Shown here in pieces: positions 49,687 to 59,760 of a DNA stretch of 64,000 nucleotides. The position numbers and the translations under genes were made by a program. The first letter of the stretch is position 1. Each line of letters opens with the position of its first letter. Origin of the DNA: Ascaris suum (Eukaryota > Nematoda > Chromadorea > Rhabditida > Ascarididae); assembly GCA_013433145.1 (NCBI GenBank), contig CM024168.1:18243868-18307867 (forward strand), read 5' to 3'. The notes under the pieces were generated by a model. That model saw only the letters and a list, made by a program, of their open reading frames with translations, was not told the DNA's origin and did not search any database.

Positions 49687-52507
49687 CCTCGACGCCTGAT
49701 GCCATCGCAAGTTTAAAACAACAGCACGCAGCAAAAAGTAAACAAACATGTGTTTAAAAGCCCTTCCACCTCCCCAGCAAAAAAAAATATATATATATAA
49801 AAATAAAAATAAAAAATAAATCAGAACGACCGATGTGAAATTAACAAAAAATTTAGGAACTTGCACACAATGGGTGCCTCAATTCTCGCGGGGAAATTGA
49901 GAATTCCAAAAGTGTTTTCGACTAAAACATGCCGGAAGAGTATTTCCCATCCTGCCAGTACGGTCGGCAGTGTATTTATCCTTTCAGAGTGCTCAAAGAT
50001 GTACGAGATCTCAACGGTGGGTTCAAAAGTGGTGTTTCAAAAGTGGTCCAATGACCGCATGTTTAACGTGTTAAAACACAACCGTCTACAACGTCAGCAT
50101 TAAGACAGCATTCCCAAAACATTGTATAAGTGCAAGCAGAAAAACTGCACATACAGAGGTATGTGCACATATCAATGAAAGACCATTACATTATGTATAC
50201 TATGATGAGGATTATTTATGCTGCAGTGAGGTTTGGCGAGGACCTGTGTACCTTCAAAATCCTCGACTTCACATTGACTAGCGGATACACCGTGTATATA
50301 TGAAAATCAAAGTCATACAAGCCGTCACAAGCTCGCAGCACAGAGAGTAATATACGACAAAAAAGGCATCTATTTCAAATCGCTGCATTGCGGAGCATCC
50401 GAAAGTCGTAGTGCTTCGAATGGCACGCTAACTTTATGAGGGAAAAAAGCGAGAGTACAAAGCCGAAACCAACTTCAAACAACAAGCGTGAACCCTGAGA
50501 GCGTCAACATACAGATGATCATTTAAATAGAACCTTATTTCAAACTTTAAAGATATTAAACAGAAGTCAACATACAGATGATCATTTAAATAGAACCTTA
50601 TTTCAAACTTTAAAGATTAAGAAAGCTGCAATGAGCACTGAAAAATATATAGTAATGAAGCAGCAGACGAATACATAAAACACATGACTGCACAGCAAAC
50701 GTAATCCAAGCGCGAATCACATGCGAAAATAACGCGCATATTGAAACATGCAAATAAACATAATTGCAATAAGGAAACAACGCAGATGGAAACTGAGGAG
50801 GAGGAAGGAGAACTGGAATGAAGCACATGACGGACCTGCATAAAAACTAGACCCCTTTTCATTTGGGAAGGTGTATCCAGTAAATTAATAACACACTACA
50901 GAATTCGAACACAAGTTAAGCTTCCGAAGGCATTCACAGGCTCCAATGCACGCGGAAGCCAGCCAGAGAAGCCTCGTGTTTGCTTTCTCAATGATTTGTA
51001 AGCCTGGGATATACTCGCGTTAGCGCTCATGCGTGTACCCGCAGCATGTAATACAAAAAAGCTACTGCTTAACATGTTTAAGAAAACATGTCCAAATAAA
51101 ATACACATTTTCAGGAACTTATAAGGAACTACTCTGTACTACGCTTCAGCGCTCCAAAACAGCTGTAGAGTGATGCGGGTAATCTGCGGCACATATGACA
51201 GACTGTCGCAGGCTGCATCGCTAAAAGAACGACGTATTCTCAGATGCATATTGTCCATCATCGGTGAACTGAGTTAGATCCGAATCCTCCTCCCTTATAC
51301 CCTTTGAGTTCTTCCCTTCCTTTTTCACCCTGCGATCCCTCTACCTCCTTTAATCGAGAAAAACTAGCGTATGCGTGTTTTGTATCAAACGTTCAGTTCA
51401 TCCGGGGCTTCATTAAGCCCCTCACTTTTCCCCTTCCTCACCTATGCCCCCACTCTCGTGGGTAAGTTCCATTCCCATAAACATTGATTTCGGGGCACAT
51501 TTTCTCAGCAACCTGGGTATGCAGACCCAAAGTAGTCGCGATGGGAGTTCTGAGCTAGGGTTTTGTCAACATTAGGCTGCAGAAACGTACCCTTTCGGAA
51601 ATATGTTTACAGGACGACCAATGCAAGCTAAACGAGCCGCTCGTTTCCCATCAATCGTGCAAAGAGGCCTCCGAAAGAGCACATTTCTGAAGCTGTCCGC
51701 TCCACCACTCCCCTTGACAATGACCAAACACATCCCCCTCTATCCTCCGTCAGTAACCTGCAGGTTGCACCTTAAAATCTGTCTTCAGCGTAAGAGCGAA
51801 GGACATATTCACCATGAAATGTTTTAGGCGGTTTTGCTAATCTGCCTTGCAAAAGTGCGTTATTGCGATGAAGTGTCTGTGCGTGCTTGTGTATCTGCCT
51901 GCCTCTCCGATCCGATGGGTTGGATCAGGGAACAACTGGAGCTAAAAATACGAAATTTAGAAAGTACTATCTACACCGTGTGGAAATCAACTGTCTCATA
52001 TCTCACTTCGACCTATCAACTCCGAAGGATTTGTGGGGATCTAAACTTGCCAAAAACTTGGTGTACTTCGTACCGGCTGAACTTTCATCTTAAATTTCAA
52101 CACGAATCCGAAAATTTCAGCTTCGAACTTTCAAATTTTTCCGAGCAAATTTTGAGCTGAAGAAAATAGTATACTAGCAGCTTATAAGCAAAATGGAAAA
52201 TTCCTACTTTCGAGGGCGCAATTCCACCCTCGGGACGTTCATGCTTAGATGTTATCCCTCCGCCTTAATTAATACCCATTCCATTTATGTCAACCGACTT
52301 TTAAAAGACTGTAAAATGGGTAGGACTTGTTCTGGGCGTGATGCAACCTGTGACTATGGCGATGTTGTATGATGTTTCAATAATTGAGTTACAGAGTGGG
52401 AAAAGAGGTGCGGCGGACGCGCACTGCTCGTGAAGTTCACTTTTCTGGTACAAAAATGATGAGCAAAATTGGTGTTTCTCTGCTGACAACACGTCTGCGT
52501 TACTCAC
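49687..52507. other. Region upstream of THOC3
   Basis: The THOC3 promoter and any trans-splice site should be just right of 49,686. A GGCATCAG at about 49,694 (minus) could act as an acceptor, but it is weak. A minus-strand segment at 51,003-50,900 begins after TATATCCCAG and reads 34 codons including the hydrophobic stretch LLWLASACIGACECL. It is in phase with the exon ending at 52,508 but is otherwise unsupported. A perfect 52-bp duplication lies at 50.5-50.6 kb. Confidence 0.4.
50503..50617 (+). repeat. Perfect 52-bp direct duplication with 11-bp spacer
   Basis: The 52-mer starting gtcaacatacagatgatcat and ending caaactttaaagat occurs at 50,503-50,554 and identically at 50,566-50,617, separated by attaaacagaa. 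Perfect identity suggests a recent event or an assembly artefact. Confidence 0.97.
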
Positions 52508-52730
52508 GGCTTCTGCGTCTCTTGTCCGAACGCACTGCCTGACGCAGTTCGCTCATGTTCCTCGATCCTATCGAGAATTTTTTTCGGCTCGCGAATGCAA
52601 CACCTGCTTCTTTCATACCCTCAGAGAGACTAGAAGACTCACAGGAGTCTCGCGAGTGGGGCTCCGTTTCAGAAAATGCCCTGCAGGGCGGGGGATTAGT
52701 CACGGATGTTATCGCGACGAGAGTCACCAT
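52508..52730 (-). CDS. Probable exon of an unassigned gene (possible first exon)
   Basis: A minus-strand frame opens at an ATG (52,730) and runs 74 codons plus one base to a near-perfect donor, GCC|GTGAGTAAC at 52,508/52,507. The product is Ser/Glu-rich, then strongly basic at its end (RSDKRRRSR), with no signal peptide or membrane segment. It looks like a disordered, possibly nuclear, N-terminus, but I do not recognise it. An internal acceptor (CCCTGCAG before 52,685) could make it an internal exon instead. A candidate next exon at 51,003-50,900 fits the phase (one base plus two) but has no independent support. It is not in phase with THOC3 exon 1, so it is unlikely to be a THOC3 5' exon. 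Confidence 0.35.
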
Positions 52731-54157
52731 GATTCAAAATTTATGAGTCGTCTTTATGCGACGAACATTGTGGGAAGGGAGAGAGGATGGCGGTGAACTT
52801 AAGACAGCACCAAAGAATGCAAGACTATCAAATTTTGCTACTATTATCGCTCGTGGCAGAACGCTGAGAAAAAACATTGAACAAAAATCAATCTAGATTA
52901 TGACAAAAAGTCTTCTCAGGTTCCTCGCAAGAATAGTGCAGAAATGAGGGAAAGCGTGGAGCGTGACAGCTTGATAGGACTTTATCTCATGCTTAAAACA
53001 TCAAAATATCATCAAATACGTCTGCAAAAATTTTATGGCAGTTCCAAAATATCCGGCGAAGGGGTTACATTAAAGGATTTTTCCCCCAGTTGAAACAGGC
53101 TTCGCCTCTATTCATAAGCAGTGCCATTCTTTCAGGCCATTGCGAAACACCTTGAATGTTGATCATGCCTAGCTGCAATCCTTTAAAAGGTTTGCGAGTT
53201 TTCTGCTAATCGCTGTTCATTTAATACTAATCAAATATTGTTTCTCTTGTTTCACACTGTTGCTACTTTCCAAGCAAATATCATCTAGCCGAAGCAATGA
53301 AAAGTGTTCAGATGGGGGGAAGGATAGGACGACCCTTGTGGGGCCGCGACAGTGATGGCTTTTCGTCGAGTTAGTGCTTCGTTTACACAGGTTTCCGTTT
53401 TGTGACTCGTTAAACATTTTTTGCGTTGTTGTTGTCTTTATGTAGAACAGTCACATCTGCAAGTTTCCATCCATCAGAGCGATTTCATATTGAAACGATT
53501 CGGTTCAGAAATGAGCACAATTCTGGCACGACTTTTTTTCTCAACTTCATTTTTTATTCGTCATTCTCTCAAACTCTGAGACTGTATTTGACTGCATCCT
53601 GGCGGATGCTTTTATAAAATATCAGCACCGAGCTCCACCGTTTCCAACTTGCTCCGGTGCCTGCTGTGCTTCGGATCATTCCACTATATCCAGGCATCCT
53701 CTTTTGCAATGAAGACTTTATTCTATGATAACACGCATCCTTCGGTTTATCTTCTTCGATCACACTGCTGATGTAGTTTCCTTATGTTCCTGCCGTTGTA
53801 CAAAAGCATCGCGTTCCAACATCTCCAACACAGATGAGGAAGCCCACGAATGCCTCTACGGGGATCCCTGCAAGAGAAGGTTAGTTTCAGAAGAGTCCTG
53901 TTTGGGAGGGGTGATTTTTGAGGCGGAGAGGAGGGTCGTTTTCGAGTCCCTGGTTATCCAAAATCAATGGTCATTCTTGTGCGATGCTGACGCGACAGGT
54001 GCCTCGAAGAAGATGGGATGGCGGTGAACTCCGAACGCTGGCCTGCACTTACACTTAAACGCGTTATAGCCGTTTATGTGTATGCCTTCGCAAAGGAAGG
54101 ACGAACAAATTCAAGTCTTCTGACTCAAGCTCAAGAATGTTTAATGTTCGACTCCTG

Positions 54158-54179
54158 TTAATTAATTAATTAATTAATT
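54158..54179. repeat. (TTAA)n short tract
   Basis: About 22 bases of repeated TTAA, a simple palindromic repeat and a cluster of potential piggyBac-type target sites. No element is seen next to it. Confidence 0.9.
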
Positions 54180-57100
54180 CGTTTGTCCGTTGATTTATTT
54201 TTTCATTTATTCATCATCGCATTTGACGGAAATATATGAATAAATGCTTGTGAGGACCTTTAAACAGACGTACGGAAATAATAAACAAGAAGAAAAAATA
54301 TGGAGAAACATCTTTTCTCCCAGAATAAAAAAAAACGACAGGAAGAAACGAGCATTGTTAGAAAAACTTTTGAAAAGTCAAAAGTAGACATCAATAAAAT
54401 TTAGAAGGAAAACGTTTAAAAAAAGGTGTGCAATGGATACAGGAATGTAAATAAAAGAAACAACTTCAGACAGTTCACAAATCTACACAGGAAATCGGCA
54501 AACTGACAGACTTCAAGCAAATTTAATCTGCATTCAAAAGCAATAAAATTGCCTTTCTCTGCAACTGTGAGATTGTGTGGAGGAAAAAAGTGTTTACGAC
54601 GTTCAGCTATTGAGAATAACGCTGAAATTGCAAGTAAACATTAGCAGCTGAGCGCTAAAACTTTAAATGTCTACTATGGCTATGCGGTATTCTTCGTTCT
54701 GATATTTCACTGTCCATGACATTCCTATAATTCTAGGATCCGAGTTTTTCAAAACACTCTTTTAGTAGAACCTTGGCATGCTCTTATCATCATTCACTTT
54801 TATGCATCGTTTAAAAACAATAGAAAGACCACCTATTTGGTGCATAAACATGTCGTATGTAATTCAATCCATTTACACAATTCATTGTACATATGCGCAT
54901 ACACTACAATTCAATTTTTTTTTCCATGAACTAATTTTCTATGTAGTATGCTAATGTTATACATATACAGTTCAAAAAATCTTCATGAAGTAGTTTCCTG
55001 GTTTGCGCATCCATCGTATGAATCGCCCTTACAATAATTTTATAGGTGAATTTTGAGGTTCCATGACGATCGCTTTACCAGTCCAGATCAGGCAGTGATG
55101 ATCTGAAAGTAACTATGTCAATAACGCCTTAAAAACAGCTTTTAGTTGCCACTCGCAATCGCTCAATCTGCTTCACGGCTTTCGTCAGTGAACTCATCGA
55201 AGAATCGTTGCATATACATCGCACTGAGCAACGAGTTCAGTCGATAAATCCGCTGGAATTCAGTGCATACCAATGGCCATTCTCTCTCGCCAGCGGAAAC
55301 GTCGTGGCGGAGTCATAAACCAATATGTTAGCTCTATTACTGTGTCTTTTAAACTGCCTGTCAGTCTCAAACACCCTTAGATACGCCCCCTCATTTCCGA
55401 TGTTTCACTTTACAGCCGGTTTTCCAGGCAACGAATAAGAAACGCGCTGAACTCTGGGTCGTTAAAGAGGACGAAAAACGTAAAATCATTACTGTATTAT
55501 AAAATCTTTTCCGGAGTCAGTGAAGGCACAAACTTCAGAAAGATTCTGAAGCGAGGATATCAAGTCTCGAGTCAAAACACTCATTCGAATTCAGGAGAGG
55601 GGAGGAATTAGTAAGGGGGAACTAGGGAAATGTCAATTAGTCGCACTGCAAGCGCCGTGCGCTGTTGGGCGAAAACACGTTCTTTTTGCTTGAAGGTGAG
55701 GCTCATCAAACAGCCCTATGTCGAACTTTTTAAGTGATGAAAGCGCATACAACTTAATACCATTGTTATATTATAATTGCTCGCGCACATTTCTCTTGCT
55801 ATGGCTGTCAGCTCTTTTTGTATTCCCGATTAGTTTTGTCTCGGTATATGAAAAACCGACTGCTCGTCATTGCACTGAAAGATTTCGTTGAACATCAGAC
55901 TATGTAACACATTTAAAGATTTTAAAGCAATACAGCATTCGTAAATTCTCACAGCTCGACCATCAAGAAGCGAATGCAAAGAGGAACGGTGAAGCGACGT
56001 TAACATCAAACAGCAAGTTATATTCAACACCGTCAGCTTCATATATGCAAAAAGTGAATTTCGACCAGCGAATAAACTATCAGTCGACGCACACATTATA
56101 TCTTAGCACTGTCAGTTGGCTCTTTTCTATCGTTGAATGGAATCTACTGATAATGTTGTTCAATTTTAGTACAATGGCTACGAATACTGAGAGCCGAGTG
56201 CCAACGAACGAGTTTCTGCTCCACTTTAGTTTTTATCTTTACCTCGGAAAAAAACGTAATTTCCGCAAATGCTCATTCTGTACCTCTTTTCCTTCGGTAA
56301 TCAAAGGCTTCGTACCTTTTAGCAGAGTTTTCTTTGTTTTCCAATTCACGGATGATGCTTAGCATTCGCTGGATAGAGTTTAGCTGCACCGTCTGTAGCC
56401 GTGTGGCACATATCACTGACACTACTTTAACGGATCATCGCTGAAAGGAAGAAAGGAGAAGGGAGAGGTAGTATGTTAAGAGGTATTACATTAAAGCTGT
56501 TTATAGATGGGCGGTTGTTTGGACATGGGCGCAGTCTCATTGTTTCCCAAAGAAGGATTAATTCTTTTACATACCCCTTAGAACATGAGTGAACTAAGAT
56601 TTTTCTTCATTGGTGGAATATATGGATCGCCGGCAAAGGTGCTAACAAGAAAAGCGTCGCTCAACAAAAGCGTCTTAGGTCAAGCTGACCATTACGCTTT
56701 CCAGGAACAGTGTATCGCGCGGCACTACATGCTACGGGTGCGATCGCGCCAGATCGGTCAAAGTGATATTGAAGTGTGTCGTTTTTGGCATTCTCCCGAA
56801 TGCTCACTTAGGATGTGCTGATTATTGTGAGAAACGTTTTGCGAGCGTCACTGTAGACTGCTAGTAGTGAAGCTATTCGAGAGATAATGTCGTTCAAAGG
56901 AATAACACAAAAAAGGCCACTTTGAATTTTAAGCTTTTGCTTTGAAGTGCATAGACGGCGACATTGCAGAGATCCTGCATCAACTTCTTCTATAATCGCT
57001 GAAGGGAACCGAGAATATACAATGATCCATACTAAAATTTTATGAAACACATTCAACTCCGGAGGAGCTCTTTTCACAAGACATTCAACCCACTGTCACT

Positions 57101-57310
57101 GCACTTTTCAGCTGCTTACCTGGTTACCTGGTTGCTGAAGTTCGGCTATTAACGCAATTTGCATTTGTGCCTACTGGACCTTGAGGACTTTTATATATGA
57201 CTTTTTGGTGCACTTTCGAGCAAAAGTTTATCGCTTGTTTATTGCTTTGCAATCGATTCAATTTTCTTTTCAATTTTTGCAACAGTTTATCGATATTCAA
57301 TTCAGTCATT

Positions 57311-57312
<2 letters not shown>

Positions 57313-57397
<85 letters not shown>
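57313..57397. repeat. (TA)n microsatellite, 85 bp
   Basis: A second perfect alternating AT array, about the same length as the one at 41.9 kb. The Tyr-Ile frames it produces on both strands are artefacts. Confidence 0.97.
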
Positions 57398-57400
<3 letters not shown>

Positions 57401-57712
57401 CACAAGCAAAAGTACACAATATACATACAATGTATGTATTCAATTTGACACTCGCACTGGATGAGCAGGTTTCATTGAATGTGATCCAGCAGCTAATGTA
57501 TGTCAAATTCATGCAACCTGAGCGTTTCGTCCCATCGATCACAACTTTTTTGTAGTTTTGAAGCATTTTCTTTCACGCAGCGTGACCGGACCAAAAACCA
57601 TCGTTTTGACCTACGTTTGTTCACGGTTTTTTTGGCTCCATAGGGAATGGTCAGGAGACCTTTGTTTCTTTACCTTCCCCTTTCCCTTGCTTGTCCCCCT
57701 CCCCACTGCCAG

Positions 57713-58317
57713 TCAAGACTTGACTGCTTTTCAGCAAGATGTAGAAGTGCACGTCGATACATTGTTACTCGAAAACAACAATCAAATCGGCAGATTCTAC
57801 GTTCAGTGAACGAAGCAATTTGAGGGATTCAAACACAATAAAGTTTACGGGCATTCATTTATACAACGGAAGAACAGGTGAAAAAGGGTCTTCAATGCCG
57901 TTTTTCTCACACAGAGGAGAGTGGAGAAGGAAAAGGAGAGGGGCGAAGAAGAGAGAGAGAGGAAGGGGTGGGGAGTCATCTTCACCGCAACTAATTCATC
58001 TTCACAACCGCCATCCTCAGCTCAAAAGGACGGAGGCTATCGCTCGATAACAACGAATAGTGGTATCTTCAATGTTATCTCAGTTCCTATGGTGACCTTT
58101 TTATTGCGTGAAAACACCATTCGTGATTCGATGTTCTTATCTGAACAACAGCTTAACAAGTAGAGTAACGGAAGCGAACGGTGCTTCATCATTGGCACTG
58201 TTGTCTTTTGCTAGGAACCTTATGCGATCTAGTATTAACAAAAAAGGATATCGAGCACTGTTAGATCCGAAGGCGCGTCAGGCATTAAAAACTTTAACTG
58301 CTTCAGCGTCAGCATAA
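57713..58317 (+). CDS. 3' exons of an unassigned plus-strand gene
   Basis: Three exons are proposed. Exon a: 57,713 (after a long C/T tract ending CCACTGCCAG) to 57,805, donor CA|GTGAAC, coding QDLTAFQQDVEVHVDTLLLE and onward. Exon b: about 57,917 (ACACAGAG acceptor) to 58,158, with a charged Glu/Arg/Lys run, a Ser/Pro stretch and then SGIFNVISVPMVTFLLREN. Exon c: from 58,210, after a 51-nt intron running GTAGAGTAACG to TTTTGCTAG, coding NLMRSSINKKGYRALLDPKA and ending at TAA 58,317. Joining b to c restores an open frame across a stop, which is the best evidence that this is real; a 51-nt intron is typical of nematodes. The a-b junction is less certain because the GA-rich run offers several acceptors. 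I do not recognise the family; the part seen appears helical and soluble. Upstream exons were not found. Confidence 0.5.
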
Positions 58318-59158
58318 ATCATTTGCAGTAGAAGAAATTCGATGCCGAACATTTACACGAAAATCTACCATTAATGAGGGGGAAACGGTGTGCTCAGCGC
58401 TGACAGTAATTGGCAAGATCTTTTATTTGAAGGCGAGCAGTTCTCAGTCTAGCATGCTTATAATAATTGTTGTTGTGCCCACTTGTGTTTGCAGTAATAG
58501 GTTGCACATTTGTACAGTTAGTTAGCACTCACCTCTTTAGCCGCTAACTTAGTACCCAGCTCAGTTGGCGATCACATAATCGAATGTTCAATTGGGGGCA
58601 CTCTCAGCACCGGTCATTTTTGCCGCAGTAATATTCCTCTGAAGATGCAGCGACGTAGAGAGACAGGATATTAGTCAACAGACCGCCATACTAGTACATG
58701 GAGCTTTCAAAACCTTTTTAACTCACCTCGGCCATCAGTGATTACATGAAATTTTGGATCACCTCATGGATCACCTTTGAGTAAGTGTTAATGAGTACTG
58801 ATCACAGAGTGCGACTTATATTTTGATGGTCAACTTTTGACGTTTAACTACTCAAGTAAAATAACTGTTTTTTTTCATTATGGCTCCTAACACTTCAAAT
58901 TCTTGAACATTGCAGATTTGAATTTCCGCTTTCATAGGATATCGGGAGCAGATGAAGGATATGCGCAGGTTTAAATGAGAATTTTGAGTTAAACAACTTT
59001 AAAGCACCTGACATCTGGAGAGATCAAGCCAACGGTTTGCTAGCCCATAACTCTCTCAGGTCTCTCTCCAAGTTCTTCTATGTTACAAATCGCTATGAGG
59101 AAAAAATAAAGAGATGTATATGGAGGTGCTCCTCACGTCACTTTTCAAAATAGAGCAA
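58318..59158. other. Gap between convergent candidate genes
   Basis: This 840-bp stretch separates the plus-strand stop at 58,317 from the minus-strand stop at 59,159, so it should hold two 3' UTRs. No clear AATAAA was found close to either stop in the proper orientation. Nothing else was recognised. Confidence 0.4.
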
Positions 59159-59760
59159 CTAGTCGAGCATCACCTCGTGGCCAGTTGGGAAGTTATTCAT
59201 CTGCAGTTGCTGTAACGTTTTCAAGCTATCGAACAATTCCTCGTAGTGATAATTATACGGTGGAAATATACCCAAATGAGCAGGGACTGACGTATAACAG
59301 CGATGTGCGCAGTACCGATAATCAAGCCCATATCCTGGAAACTGGATCCGACACACCATAGTTCGATACATAAAGTTGTGTCCTCCATAAAGTTTTCACT
59401 TCTCACTTGCTTGGTATTTCAAGTATGATCGTAGATGCAATAACAATCCGAGTAGGAAGATCAGGAAAGAAACAGAAATCTGCAATTTATCGGCTGATTA
59501 TTCGAAAATGACGCATCTGCTCCATTTTAGAAAAATTTATGAGAATTAAATATTTGTGATGAAACATTACATCGCATTTCGGTAGGCGACGATTAAAAAT
59601 TCGGGAGTTAATCTTCTGCACACACCTAGACAGTCCCAGCTGTTTTCACTATATAAGTAATGATCAGTGGGATGTTTCTGTGGTAGCCGTAAGTGGTTTG
59701 CACTAGAGCTGCGATGATGGCGATCTATATCAGAATATGGGGGGCCACTTTCCATCATTC
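59159..59760 (-). CDS. C-terminal two exons of an unassigned gene
   Basis: Exon 1 runs 59,760-59,626: acceptor AAAGATGCAG, then about 44 codons including MMESGPPYSDIDRHHRSSS and HYLYSENSWDCL, with donor CTAG|GTGTGT. Exon 2 starts at 59,334 after a near-consensus TTTCCAG and codes YGLDYRYCAHRCYTSVPAHL followed by Pro/Tyr-rich and Leu/Gln-rich segments to TAG at 59,159. The one-base phase of exon 1 (G) joins the two-base start of exon 2 (GA) as a glycine codon. Together they give a Tyr/His/Ser-rich, probably cytoplasmic or extracellular tail of about 102 residues. A second ending is possible, since GAG|GTGATG at 59,174 could be a donor. The intron contains a hydrophobic frame (ISVSFLIFLLGLLLHL) that might be an alternative membrane exon. 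I do not recognise the family. Confidence 0.5.

Larger units (their letters stand above)
52731..57640. other. Intergenic or intronic stretch, no gene recognised
   Basis: Around 53,800-54,027 a plus-strand frame (CLYGDPCKRRLVSEESCLGG region) looks somewhat protein-like, while the opposite strand shows a strong acceptor CTAACCTTCTCTTGCAG at about 53,878. Neither gives a convincing exon. A (TTAA)n tract lies at 54,158-54,179. The rest, 54.2-56.9 kb, is AT-rich with nothing I can support. Confidence 0.35.

Noticed and set aside
57124..57309. Collagen-like snippet (P-Q-G-P-V-G) on the minus strand
   Set aside because: Two triplets only, with no flanking Gly-X-Y and no splice support.
57197..57566. 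Open frames of 83-124 codons around the TA array
   Set aside because: Most of each frame is Tyr-Ile repeats from (TA)n; not protein.
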